DNA of 64,000 bases from positions 1,240,001-1,304,000 of the forward strand of contig NZ_CP032549.1 in the NCBI RefSeq assembly GCF_012221945.1, written 5' to 3'. The position numbers and the translations under genes are program-made. The notes under the pieces were generated by a model that worked only from the letters and a program-made list of their open reading frames with translations, was not told where the DNA came from and did not search any database. Positions 9,656-18,301 of this stretch are shown here, piece by piece (the first letter of the stretch is position 1; each line of letters begins with the position of its first letter). Source of the DNA: Glutamicibacter mishrai. GTDB taxonomy: Bacteria > Actinomycetota > Actinomycetes > Actinomycetales > Micrococcaceae.

Positions 9656-11118
9656 AGCGTCCTGAACAGATTGTGATCATCGGCTTCGGCCCGGTGGCCG
9701 CTTCCCTGATCGAAGGCCTGCTGCCTTCGGCGGCCGCCGGCGACTGCGAACTGACCGTGATCAGCGCCGAAGAGCACCTGGCCTACAACCGGGTCATGCT
9801 CGCCGAACTGGCGATCGGCGCTGCACAGTTCGAGCACCTGCTCATGGTCGATGCCCCGCGCCTGGTCAACGCCGGAGTGAAGCTTCGCCTCGGCGCCCAG
9901 GCCACCGGCGTGGACCGGGCACGACGCCGGGTGCTGATCCGCGGCCAGGAACCGGTGTCCTATGACCGGCTGGTGTTCGCCACCGGCGCCCGCGCCATGA
10001 TCCCCACCCTGAACGGGCTGAACTTCGACCCGCATGCCGATGCCGAACTGCCCGAGGGCGTTTTTGCCCTGCGCACCATGCACGACGCTCAGAAATTGCG
10101 CAGCGCCCTGGCCGCCGAACGCCGGGTGCTCATTCTCGGCGGCGGCATTCTGGGCATCGAGGCCGCCCTGGCGATCGCCGCCGCGGGCGGTTCGCCCACC
10201 CTGATCCACCATGGTGCCGCCCCGCTGGGCCGCGTGGTGGATGCCGACGGCGGAGCCCTGCTCACCCGCTGCCTGAAACAGGCCGGCGTGGAAGTGATTT
10301 CCGAAGTCAAGGCCACCGGAATCACCAAGGACGAGCACGGCTTCAACGCCCTGGCCACCTCCACCCACGGGCAGATCCCCGGCGGCGCCCTGCTGATTTC
10401 CACCGGCGTCCGCGCCCGCACCGAGCTCGCCGAAGGCTGCGGCCTGGCCGTGGGCCGTGGCATCAAAACCAACCAGTTCCTCTGCGCCGATACCGAACAG
10501 CGCATCTACGCGCTCGGCGATTGCGCCGAGGTCGACGGCCAGCCGCCGGTCGGCCTGCTCGCCCCGGGCTGGGCCCAGGCCAGTTGGCTGGCGCAGCACC
10601 TGTCCACCGATGCCGAGCTCCCGGCCCCGGATTTCTCCGCCTCCGACGTGCTCATGCTCAAGGGCCAGGGCATCGAGGTGGCCGCCGCCGGCGATATCAG
10701 CGCCGGCTTCTGGGACAGTCCGGAATTGCAGGCAACGATGTTCGCCGACCCGGCCACCGGCCGATACCTGAAGATCGTCACCGACAACGATGTGGTCACC
10801 GGATTCCTGTCCATCGGACTGCCGCAGACCAGCGCGGAGCTGATCCTCGCCTACGAACGCGGCTCGGCACTGCCCCAGGACCGCTCCACCCTATTGCGCC
10901 TTGATGATCCAGCCGTCGATCCGGCCTCCTCGGTCCCGAGCGACGAGGACCAATTGTGCCGCTGCTCCGGAGCCACCTACGGGCAGGTCACGCATTCCGT
11001 CTCCGAAGGCTGCACCACCGTGGCCCAGGTGGGCGAGTCCTGCCGCGCCGGCACCGGGTGCGGCGGCTGCAAGTCTAAGATCGAGGAACTGCTGAAAAAA
11101 GCGCCCGCCCTGGCCTAG
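9652..11118 (+). CDS. nasB: FAD/NAD(P)H oxidoreductase with BFD-like [2Fe-2S] domain, nitrate reductase electron-transfer subunit
   Basis: 488-residue flavoprotein that probably passes electrons from NAD(P)H to the nitrate reductase encoded just upstream. The N-terminus has an FAD fold (IIGFGPVAAS) and a second dinucleotide-binding motif (ILGGGILGIEAALA). The C-terminal 60 residues hold a bacterioferritin-ferredoxin-like [2Fe-2S] domain: CRCSGATYGQV and CRAGTGCGGCK. This matches Bacillus NasB-like proteins and the first half of NirB. Its ATG overlaps the nasC stop. A strong bidirectional hairpin follows 17 bases after the stop and ends the operon. A stand-alone NirB-like role is less likely because a complete NirB lies nearby. 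Confidence 0.88.
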   Translation: MKRPEQIVIIGFGPVAASLIEGLLPSAAAGDCELTVISAEEHLAYNRVMLAELAIGAAQFEHLLMVDAPRLVNAGVKLRLGAQATGVDRARRRVLIRGQEPVSYDRLVFATGARAMIPTLNGLNFDPHADAELPEGVFALRTMHDAQKLRSALAAERRVLILGGGILGIEAALAIAAAGGSPTLIHHGAAPLGRVVDADGGALLTRCLKQAGVEVISEVKATGITKDEHGFNALATSTHGQIPGGALLISTGVRARTELAEGCGLAVGRGIKTNQFLCADTEQRIYALGDCAEVDGQPPVGLLAPGWAQASWLAQHLSTDAELPAPDFSASDVLMLKGQGIEVAAAGDISAGFWDSPELQATMFADPATGRYLKIVTDNDVVTGFLSIGLPQTSAELILAYERGSALPQDRSTLLRLDDPAVDPASSVPSDEDQLCRCSGATYGQVTHSVSEGCTTVAQVGESCRAGTGCGGCKSKIEELLKKAPALA

Positions 11119-11134
11119 GGCAATAAGCGGCAAT

Positions 11135-11172
11135 AAAGAACACCGGGAGGATTTCTCGTCCCGGTGTTCTTT
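11135..11172. terminator. Bidirectional hairpin terminator between nasB and nirD
   Basis: A perfect 14-bp stem (11135-11148 with 11159-11172, AAAGAACACCGGGA and its complement) closes a 10-base loop. A-rich and T-rich bases flank it on both sides. It lies between two convergent genes and can serve both. Confidence 0.88.
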
Positions 11173-11197
11173 GTTGTTTTCGAGTTTGCTGTGAGTG

Positions 11198-11572
11198 CTA
11201 GATCTGTTCCAACCACAATTGCCCGTCGCCCTCGATAAGCTGATGCAGCGGCAGGGCTGGCGAATCCGCGTTCAGGCAGGCACCGGTATCCAAGCGGTAT
11301 ACCTCTTTATGCAGCGGGCAGGCGATGGTCGCTACAAGCTGGCCGTCCACCACGGTGCTGCCAAGGATGCCGCGGGCCATGACCTTGGCGCCGGTGGTCG
11401 GGCAGTGGTGCGAGGACGCGTAGAAAGCGTTGGCATCGGTGCGGAACAGTGCCAGCTGGGCGCCTTTGAGCAGCAGGGCTTCGCCCCAGCCTGGCTCAAG
11501 TTCTTCGCTGCGGCATACTGGGGCGAAGGCCGGCATCGTATCCATGGTCTTTTCTGCGAAGTTCAGGCTCAT
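11198..11572 (-). CDS. nirD: Nitrite reductase small subunit, NirD (Rieske-like fold)
   Basis: 124-residue partner of the NirB nitrite reductase. The NirD/Rieske-like fold is recognised by CPTTGAKVMARGILG followed by IACPLHKEVYRLDTGAC. In a functional Rieske site the first motif is C-x-H; here it reads Cys-Pro-Thr, so three of four ligands are present and the first histidine is replaced by threonine, with two histidines just before the cysteine. Many NirD proteins have lost the cluster altogether, so this one is intermediate. The ATG at 11572 is favoured by AAGGA eight bases upstream. It faces away from nirB, which is unusual since nirB and nirD are commonly co-transcribed. Confidence 0.88.
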   Translation of the reverse strand: MSLNFAEKTMDTMPAFAPVCRSEELEPGWGEALLLKGAQLALFRTDANAFYASSHHCPTTGAKVMARGILGSTVVDGQLVATIACPLHKEVYRLDTGACLNADSPALPLHQLIEGDGQLWLEQI

Positions 11573-11927
11573 GACCATCGTCCTTAGGTAGTTGTTCGCT
11601 GATATAACGAGCCTAGAAGTCCCATGTTTCACCCAAGGCCGTGGGCAGTTGCTAGTCGGTAAACCCTGGCTAACAGCCGCAGCATCCATAGTGAGATCCC
11701 AAATCGCCCGGAAATCCGGGGTTTTTCGACCATTGACCCGGCCAGCGATTCACGCGGCCGAAATCTATGATTCCACCATGTTTCGTAGGTTTAACCGGGC
11801 GCCCGATGGTTGGGGAAGAGATTTACATCTGCCGAAACACAAGAGAAATTGCACGGCAAAAACGGCTTTCTACGCTGTAACCAAGAACCTGTTACATCCC
11901 GTTTCCCAGCGAAAGTCGAAATAGATC
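11573..11927. promoter_or_regulatory. Divergent nirD / nirB promoter region with inverted repeat
   Basis: A 355-base stretch without a gene. The clearest signal is the inverted repeat TGTAAC-N9-GTTACA at 11876-11896, 31 bases before the nirB ATG. The half-sites resemble GTNAC parts of GlnR boxes, but the spacing does not match the usual box. GAAAC and GAAAT are also repeated 11 bases apart at 11834-11849. The nirB ribosome site is weak. The regulator is not known. Confidence 0.4.
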
Positions 11928-14531
11928 ATGGGTACAACGAACACTGAACGTCGCATCTTGGTTATCGGCGGCGGCCCGGCAGCACATCGCTTCACCGAAT
12001 CGCTGGCCAGCCGCGCCCCGCAGAACCTGAACATCACCGTGCTGACCGAAGAAGTCCACCTACCCTACGACCGCGTTGCCCTCTCCAAGGCGCTGACTGA
12101 TCGCGAAATCGACCTGACCCTGGGCGACACCGCCCTCTGGGAAGCCGACCATGTCACTCTGGAAACCGGGGCCAAGGCCGTCGCCATCGACAGCGAGCAG
12201 CGCATCGTCACTACCGAGGATGGCCGCACCTTCAGCTACGACGAGCTGGTGCTGGCCACCGGTTCGGATGCCGCGACTCTGAGCATCCCGGGCCACGAGC
12301 ACAGCTTCGTCTACCGCACCCTCGAAGATGTCTGGTCGATCGCGGAAAAGATCGAAGAATTGAAAACCACGCTGGGCCGCACCCCGGTAGTCGCCACCGT
12401 GGGTGGCGGCCTGCTCGGTTTGGAAGCGGCCGCCGGCGCACAGGCCCTGGGCGCGCAGGCCGTGGTAATCAACAGCGGCAAGTGGCTGATGAACGCCCAG
12501 CTGGATGAAGGCGCCGGGCAGGCCATGGGCCGATTGATCAACGAAACCGGATTCACGATCCACGCCGGCTACCGACCCAAGGAAATCATCACCGAGTCCG
12601 GCAATGTCACCGGCGTCATCCTGGCCAACGACCAGGTGGTCGAGGCCGATATGGTCGTCGTATCCATCGGCCTGACCCCACGCGACGAGCTCGCCCGCCG
12701 CTACAACCAGGAGCTTGACCTCTCCGGCAGCGATGCCCCGCGTTTCACCCTGGGCCAGCGCGGCGGTGTTGTCATCAACGCCAACTGCGCCACCGACATC
12801 GAGCACATCTGGGCTGTTGGCGAGGTCGCGAACTTCGACGGCATGTGCGTGGGCCTGGTCGCCCCGGCGAACTCCATGGCGGAAATCGTCGCCGAACAGC
12901 TCGCCGGCGGCCAAGCCGAATTTGCCGGCTTCGACACCGCCACCAAGCTCAAGCTTTCCGGCGTTGATGTCGCCAGCTTCGGCGATGCCTTCGCCCAGAC
13001 CGACGGCGCGCTGGAAGTGGTCTACGCCGACGCCCCGCGCGGCCTGTACCAGAAGCTCGTCGTTTCCGCCGATGCCAAGACCCTGCTCGGCGGCATCTTT
13101 GTCGGCGATGCCAGCCCGTACCAGTCGCTGCGCCCGATGCTGGGCCGCGAGCTTCCCGGCGAACCCGGCGCGTACCTCAGCGCGATCGGCGGCGAAGCGC
13201 CTGAGGGCGAACTGCCCGATGACGCGGTGCTGTGCTCCTGCAACAACGTGTTGGCCGGGGACATCCGCGATGCCGTCTCCGGTTGCGGCAGTTGCGCAGG
13301 CAACGATCCGGTCACCACGGTGGCTGGCCTGAAGGGCTGCACCCGCGCCGGCACCCAATGCGGTTCTTGCGTGCCAATGCTCAAGAAGCTGATGGAATCA
13401 CAGATGAAAAAGGACGGTGCCGAAGTCTCCACCGCCCTGTGCGAACACATCTCCTTCTCGCGTCCCGAGCTCTTTGAAGCGATCCGCGTCGCCGGCGCCA
13501 CCACCTTCGGCGAGGTCATGGAACGCTTCGGTTCCGGAGCAGGATGCGATATCTGCAAGCCGGTCATCGCCAACATCCTCTCTTCGCAGACCTCGGTGCA
13601 CCCGATGGATGCCGGCCTGGCCGGGGCCCAGGACACCAACGACCGCGTGCTGGCCAATATGCAAAAGGACGGCACCTACTCGGTGGTTCCGCGCATCCCA
13701 GGTGGTGAAATCACCCCGGAGAAGCTCGGCGTGATCGCCGCCGTCGCGCAGAAGTACGGCTTGTACACCAAGCTCACCGGTGGCCTGCGCATCGACATGT
13801 TCGGTGCCCGGCTGGAGCAGCTGCCTGAAATCTGGCGTGAACTGGTGGACGCCGGGTTCGAATCCGGCCAGGCCTACGGCAAGTCCCTGCGCAATGTGAA
13901 AACCTGCGTTGGTTCCTCCTGGTGCCGCTACGGCATGCTCGACTCCACCGCGATGGGCATCAAGATGGAGCTGCGCTACCGCGGACTGCGTGCCCCGCAT
14001 AAGTTCAAGATGGGTGTCTCCGGCTGCGCCCGCGAATGCGCCGAGGCCCGCGCCAAGGACATCGGCGTGATCGCCACGACCGATGGCTGGAACCTCTACG
14101 TCGGCGGCAATGGCGGTGCCAATCCGGCTCACGCACAGCTGCTGGCTGGCGGCTTGGATGATGAGACGCTGCTGAAGTACATCGACCGCTACCTGATGTA
14201 CTACATCCGCACCGCCGACAAGCTGCAGCGCACCGCGCACTGGCTCCAGGACCTCGACGGCGGGCTGGAACGCGCCAAGCAGATCGTCGTCGACGATTCC
14301 CTGGGCCTGGCGCAGGAGCTGGAAGAGGCCATGGAAGCCCATGTGGCCAACTACGAAGATGAGTGGGCCGCCACCCTGGCCGACCCGGTCAAGCTCAAGC
14401 GCTTCCGCTCCTTCGTGAACACCGCGCAGCCGGATACCGATCTGGAATACGTGTCCGAGCGCGGCCAGCGACGCCCCGCCGAGCCGGTGTCACTTGGAAC
14501 CAGCATTCCGGTCGGAGCGCCGCAGCGCTAA
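11928..14531 (+). CDS. nirB: Nitrite reductase [NAD(P)H] large subunit
   Basis: 867-residue sirohaem enzyme that reduces nitrite to ammonium in the cytoplasm. Domains in order: FAD/NAD(P)H-binding region from residue 10 (VIGGGPAAHRF; a second motif VGGGLLGLEAAAG); BFD-like [2Fe-2S] domain at about 430-490 (CSCNNVLAGDI, CTRAGTQCGSC); a second cysteine-containing helical repeat at about 505-550; then the sulfite/nitrite reductase half-domain and the sirohaem/[4Fe-4S] site at about 655-705 (CVGSSWCRYG and GCARECAEA). Length and order are those of complete NirB. The nitrate reductase operon lies upstream and nirD diverges from it. A hairpin directly after the stop ends transcription. Confidence 0.95.
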   Translation: MGTTNTERRILVIGGGPAAHRFTESLASRAPQNLNITVLTEEVHLPYDRVALSKALTDREIDLTLGDTALWEADHVTLETGAKAVAIDSEQRIVTTEDGRTFSYDELVLATGSDAATLSIPGHEHSFVYRTLEDVWSIAEKIEELKTTLGRTPVVATVGGGLLGLEAAAGAQALGAQAVVINSGKWLMNAQLDEGAGQAMGRLINETGFTIHAGYRPKEIITESGNVTGVILANDQVVEADMVVVSIGLTPRDELARRYNQELDLSGSDAPRFTLGQRGGVVINANCATDIEHIWAVGEVANFDGMCVGLVAPANSMAEIVAEQLAGGQAEFAGFDTATKLKLSGVDVASFGDAFAQTDGALEVVYADAPRGLYQKLVVSADAKTLLGGIFVGDASPYQSLRPMLGRELPGEPGAYLSAIGGEAPEGELPDDAVLCSCNNVLAGDIRDAVSGCGSCAGNDPVTTVAGLKGCTRAGTQCGSCVPMLKKLMESQMKKDGAEVSTALCEHISFSRPELFEAIRVAGATTFGEVMERFGSGAGCDICKPVIANILSSQTSVHPMDAGLAGAQDTNDRVLANMQKDGTYSVVPRIPGGEITPEKLGVIAAVAQKYGLYTKLTGGLRIDMFGARLEQLPEIWRELVDAGFESGQAYGKSLRNVKTCVGSSWCRYGMLDSTAMGIKMELRYRGLRAPHKFKMGVSGCARECAEARAKDIGVIATTDGWNLYVGGNGGANPAHAQLLAGGLDDETLLKYIDRYLMYYIRTADKLQRTAHWLQDLDGGLERAKQIVVDDSLGLAQELEEAMEAHVANYEDEWAATLADPVKLKRFRSFVNTAQPDTDLEYVSERGQRRPAEPVSLGTSIPVGAPQR

Positions 14532-14539
14532 ATCGCCTG

Positions 14540-14571
14540 ATCCACCCGCGTTGTTACCAGCGCGGGTGGAT
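14540..14571. terminator. Hairpin terminator between nirB and the aldo/keto reductase
   Basis: An 11-bp perfect stem (14540-14550 with 14561-14571, ATCCACCCGCG and its complement) closes a 10-base loop. It begins 9 bases after nirB. Its distal arm lies inside the last codons of the convergent aldo/keto reductase gene, so the terminator and that coding end share DNA. Confidence 0.75.
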
Positions 14572-15543
14572 TTGCGCGCGCAGCTTCGTATCGTAGAGAT
14601 CGCGCACCGAGACATTGAAGCCCTCGGAGATTTCCAGCGATCCGGCGGCGGCGTTGGCTCGGGCCTGTTCCGGGTTGCGCGCGCCGGGAATGATGGTGCT
14701 GATCCCGTCCTGCGCAGCCAGCCAGGCCAGAGCCACCTGTGCGCTGGTTGCCTCCGGGGCTTCTGCCGCTGCCAGCTGGGCGAACTCTCCCGCCGCTGCA
14801 ACACCGGTCGCGTAGTCCACGCCCGAGAAAGTCTCCCCTACGTCGAAAGCTGAACCGTCACGGTTGTAGTTGCGGTGATCGTCCTTCGCGAATTCGGTCT
14901 GCAGGGTGTACCGGTTGGTCAGCAGTCCGCTGGCCAGCGGAACGCGCGCAATAATCCCGACGCCCGCCTCGCGCGCTGCTGGCAGAACAACCTCCAGCGG
15001 CTTGTGGCGGAAGGCGTTGATGATGATCTGCACGGTGGCGATATTCGGCCGGGCGATGGCGGCCAGGGCTTCCTCGACGGTTTCCACCGAAACGCCGTAG
15101 TTGGCCATGCGCCCTTCTTCCACCATCAGATCCAACGCATCATAGGTGGCTTCGGTGGTGTAGACCGAGGTTGGCGGGCAGTGCAGCTGCACCAGATCGA
15201 GGGTGTCCACGCCGAGGTTCGCGCGCGAGCGATCGTTCCATGCGCGGAACGCGTCGAGGTTGTAGTTTTCTGGAATCTGATCCACCCGGCGCCCCATTTT
15301 GGTGGCGACCGTGACGTTGGCTTCCGGATTGTTCTTCAGCCACGTGCCGATCAATTGTTCACTGCGGCCATCTCCATACACGTCGGCGGTGTCGAAGAAG
15401 TTCACTCCGGCTGCGAAGGCGGAATCCAGTACTGCCAGAGCATCCGATTCCTCGACCGATCCCCAGTCAGCCCCCAGCTGCCAGGTTCCCAAACCGATGA
15501 CCGATACGTTGCGTTGTGTTCGTCCAAGTTCTCGTTGTTGCAT
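14554..15543 (-). CDS. Aldo/keto reductase
   Basis: 329-residue NADPH-dependent oxidoreductase of the aldo/keto reductase superfamily. The barrel begins with LGRTQRNVSVIGLGTWQLG. Asp, Tyr, Lys and His of the active site are suggested by FFDTADVYGDGRSE, ATKMGRR and VQLHCPP. The cofactor end is IIPGARNPEQ, with the usual Arg in the 2'-phosphate loop. No neighbour points to a substrate. Similar proteins are often general stress reductases for aldehydes. The gene converges on nirB, with the shared terminator in its 3' end. Confidence 0.88.
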   Translation of the reverse strand: MQQRELGRTQRNVSVIGLGTWQLGADWGSVEESDALAVLDSAFAAGVNFFDTADVYGDGRSEQLIGTWLKNNPEANVTVATKMGRRVDQIPENYNLDAFRAWNDRSRANLGVDTLDLVQLHCPPTSVYTTEATYDALDLMVEEGRMANYGVSVETVEEALAAIARPNIATVQIIINAFRHKPLEVVLPAAREAGVGIIARVPLASGLLTNRYTLQTEFAKDDHRNYNRDGSAFDVGETFSGVDYATGVAAAGEFAQLAAAEAPEATSAQVALAWLAAQDGISTIIPGARNPEQARANAAAGSLEISEGFNVSVRDLYDTKLRAQIHPRW

Positions 15544-15676
15544 GGTTTCGAGTGTAGTGCGTCACCTTGATCGGAGGCGATGCGCTTGACCTTTCCCGAC
15601 ACAGTCGGCGTTGCAGCCATGATCTTTCTGATCCATTCGATAGAATATTCAGTGTCATCACAACACTGAGGAGATC

Positions 15677-16558
15677 ATGTTTCCCACCATTTTTGCGCTC
15701 TTCTGCACCTTCATCGGCCTGATCGTCATGCTTGTCGGCAAGTCAATGAAACCCGAAAACAAGAACCGCAGCGCCACCCGCGCGAGCGGTGTTGGCATCT
15801 TCGTAGTCTCGCTGATCGTTGTGGCTATCATGTCCACCACCATCGTCCAGCCTCGCACCGTTGGCGTGAAGGTTGCTCTGGGCAAGCCGACTTCTGTAGT
15901 GAGCAACGGCTTCCACTTGAAGTGGCCATGGGAAAAGGTCGAGAAGCTGGACGGTTCCGTGCAGAACGACGTCTATTCCGGCGATAGCGGCATTCCCGTT
16001 CGCTTGGGCAACAACGGCCGCGCCAATGTTGATGCTTCGATTCAGTGGCAGTTGAAGACCGATGACGCGATGGACGTCTTCTTGGATTACCGCACTTTTG
16101 AAGGCATCCAGTCGAACCTGGTGGATCGAAACTTCCGCGCGACCTTGAACGAAGTCATGGCGACTTACGATCCGCTGGCTTACACCGAACCATCCAAGGG
16201 CGGACAGGATCTTGAGGGCTTGGCTAAGGCCGTGCAGGAAAAGATGCAGGCCAAGGTCAAGACGCAGATCGAGATTCGCTCCGTTACTTTGCCGATCATC
16301 AACTTCGATGAGCCAACCCAGAACCGCATTAATGAGCTTCAGGCAGAAGCAGCCAAAACGCGCGTTGCTGAACAGCGCAAGCAGACCAGTACTGCTGAAG
16401 CCGAAGCCAACAAGATTCTGGAGCGGTCTTTGACCCCTGAGACTCTGACTTCCAAGTGCTTGGATATCGTTGCTGAATCCAACCAGAGTCCAATTGGATG
16501 TTTCCCGAATTCTGGAGTTCAGCCAATTACAATGACCGGCGACAAGAACGATAAGTAG
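15677..16558 (+). CDS. SPFH/band 7 membrane protein
   Basis: 293-residue membrane-anchored SPFH (stomatin/prohibitin-type) protein. Two hydrophobic segments lie near the N-terminus (about residues 3-20 and 38-55), followed by the SPFH domain from VQPRTVGVKVALG onward. A charged, alanine- and glutamate-rich helix (RINELQAEAAKTR to about residue 250) is probably a coiled coil. AGGAG stands before the ATG. It looks less GC-rich than its neighbours. No NfeD-type partner protease is adjacent, unlike many bacterial flotillin loci. Similar short SPFH proteins are also carried by actinophages, so transfer is possible. Function is unknown beyond membrane organisation. Confidence 0.8.
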   Translation: MFPTIFALFCTFIGLIVMLVGKSMKPENKNRSATRASGVGIFVVSLIVVAIMSTTIVQPRTVGVKVALGKPTSVVSNGFHLKWPWEKVEKLDGSVQNDVYSGDSGIPVRLGNNGRANVDASIQWQLKTDDAMDVFLDYRTFEGIQSNLVDRNFRATLNEVMATYDPLAYTEPSKGGQDLEGLAKAVQEKMQAKVKTQIEIRSVTLPIINFDEPTQNRINELQAEAAKTRVAEQRKQTSTAEAEANKILERSLTPETLTSKCLDIVAESNQSPIGCFPNSGVQPITMTGDKNDK

Positions 16559-16575
16559 TTTTTACCGTTTGGTCT

Positions 16576-16605
16576 CAATCGCCCCAGTGTTTTCTGGGGC
16601 GATTG
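16576..16605. terminator. Hairpin after the SPFH gene
   Basis: A perfect 12-bp stem (16576-16587 with 16594-16605, CAATCGCCCCAG and its complement) has a 6-base TGTTTT loop. No long T-run follows. It lies between the SPFH gene and the convergent DUF222 gene. Confidence 0.7.
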
Positions 16606-16644
16606 GTGTATCCAACAGGTAATCAACGACTCTTCCATCCCCCG

Positions 16645-18120
16645 TCAGGCGGGGATGTCCTCGATGCCGGGCGGACTGCTGCCAGTATCTGTTGGCCGGT
16701 TCAGCCATTCTTCGAAAGATCGCACCCAATCAGCTTCACTCATGCACTGCGGGTACGGCTTATGCGCGAAGCCCGTCGCAGGCGGCGCAGTGGAATGATA
16801 GGTCGGGCCCATTCCGGTCGCGATCTTCACCTCATGCGGGCCGGACGCAATCACGATTTCCTGCCATCCCGGGGTTTCCTTGGCCTGGTTGCAGAACTTG
16901 CACCGTCCGTCGGAGTTGATCACACAGGTATGCCCACCGAGATAGACCTGGGTGACATGGTCGTATTCTTCGATCATCCCGTCACAGAACGGGGTGCGGC
17001 ACCCGCGGTCGCGCATCTTGATGAACTTCTTCATTTTCTCCGGGAAAATCCGCGCTTTGGAATCCATCGCGATCAGATCTTTATCCCCTGGAGCGGTATA
17101 GAGGCGGATGAGTTCCACCGTGGCTTCCATTTGTTCAATGAAGGCCGGAGACCGGGTTTTCGCCATTTCAGCCAGGGTCATGTTGTTGCTGATCTCCTGG
17201 CCCGCGACCAGCTCCCGCGCGTACTGCGGTGCGATCACGCCGTACCCTTCGAGGTAGGCGGGCTGCCGGCCGCCGAGGAACAGGGTTTTGTCGGTCATGA
17301 TCAGCCCGATGTTCAGGTTCACGGGGACTTTGGCGTCGGGGTTGGTGCAGAAGCTGGCGAGGTAGTCTGCTTCGATCTGGGCGCGGGTGCGTTCATCGCC
17401 TGCGGCTTTGAGGCTTTGGGATTTGGCTTTGATCTCGTTTTTCATGGCGATGCCGGCGGCCAGTGGCAGGTGCGCGTGCAGGGTCATCGTGCCGGTGGCT
17501 GGGTGGGCGGTGAATTTCACGTGGCGTTGCTCGTCGGCGGCTTTTTGCTCTTTGCACTGGTCGTCACTGCCGTAGGCGAGGGTGAAGTCCTTGACGGTGT
17601 CGCCGATTTTCCGGTTGCCCAGGTTGTGGAACATGGCCGGGTTCAGAGCGTAGAAGTCATCGAATTCCTTGCGCCGCTCTGCTTTGACTCCGCGCAGCGG
17701 GGTGAGGATGGCGCGCATCTGTGTTTCGGTGTATTCGCCGCGGCTGTAGGCTGCGGCCAGGTGCGGGGTGTCGTTGAAGAGGATGCGGCAGTTTTCCAGG
17801 TAGGCGCCGTAGCCGTGGGGGTCTGCTTTGCGGGCCAGGGCGACGCTGGCGGCGGCTCCGCGGTTCAGCTGGGTGAATGTGCCTTTTTGGGTGTTGTTGC
17901 GGGTGATGTTGATTTCAGCTTGGTGGCTCAACGCGGCTTTGTGGTAATCCGCGGAGGAGGTGAGGGTTTCGAGCAGGGAGATGGCTTCGAGGCATTCTTC
18001 GGTGGTGCCGTGTTCTTCGATCCGGGCCAGGTCGGCTTCCAGCCCGAGGACCATGGCGGTGTAGTTGCCGTGGTTCTCTGGGTTGGGGGTACCCGTGCGG
18101 GGGATCGTTGTTTCGGACAT
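16645..18120 (-). CDS. DUF222 domain protein with C-terminal HNH nuclease motif
   Basis: 491-residue protein of the actinobacterial DUF222/HNH group (also called 13E12-repeat proteins). The N-terminal 300 residues are the helical DUF222 part. The C-terminus carries the HNH-like zinc/nuclease site: CRTPFCDGMIEEYDHV, then HTCVINSDGRCKFCNQAKE, with paired cysteines and the D-H of the nuclease core. Members occur in many copies in actinobacterial genomes and have no settled function. They may be mobile or part of genome conflict. There is no intron, repeat or partner gene to decide this. Its low-complexity style differs from the surrounding metabolic genes. Confidence 0.88.
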   Translation of the reverse strand: MSETTIPRTGTPNPENHGNYTAMVLGLEADLARIEEHGTTEECLEAISLLETLTSSADYHKAALSHQAEINITRNNTQKGTFTQLNRGAAASVALARKADPHGYGAYLENCRILFNDTPHLAAAYSRGEYTETQMRAILTPLRGVKAERRKEFDDFYALNPAMFHNLGNRKIGDTVKDFTLAYGSDDQCKEQKAADEQRHVKFTAHPATGTMTLHAHLPLAAGIAMKNEIKAKSQSLKAAGDERTRAQIEADYLASFCTNPDAKVPVNLNIGLIMTDKTLFLGGRQPAYLEGYGVIAPQYARELVAGQEISNNMTLAEMAKTRSPAFIEQMEATVELIRLYTAPGDKDLIAMDSKARIFPEKMKKFIKMRDRGCRTPFCDGMIEEYDHVTQVYLGGHTCVINSDGRCKFCNQAKETPGWQEIVIASGPHEVKIATGMGPTYHSTAPPATGFAHKPYPQCMSEADWVRSFEEWLNRPTDTGSSPPGIEDIPA

Positions 18121-18253
18121 ATTCTTATTTTACGCCTGTTGTTCGAATATGTCTTCGAGTATTTGGTTGCGGGTGGATAACTTTTAGAACATGGTAAAGT
18201 CGCATGTCAGACGAGGGTTTGACGGATGATCAAGGCAGGAAAAGCGGTGTCGA

Positions 18254-18292
18254 GCGGGCGCAATCGAGGTTGTGGTGCTCGAATGCGCCCGC
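18254..18292. terminator. Terminator downstream of the second NCS2 permease
   Basis: A long hairpin: 9 bp (GCGGGCGCA, 18254-18262, with 18284-18292), one A/A mismatch, then 5 bp (TCGAG with CTCGA), with a 9-base loop. Read on the minus strand it lies 10 bases after the permease stop and is followed by a TTTT run about a dozen bases later. Confidence 0.7.
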
Positions 18293-18301
18293 GGCCGGGA
18301 G

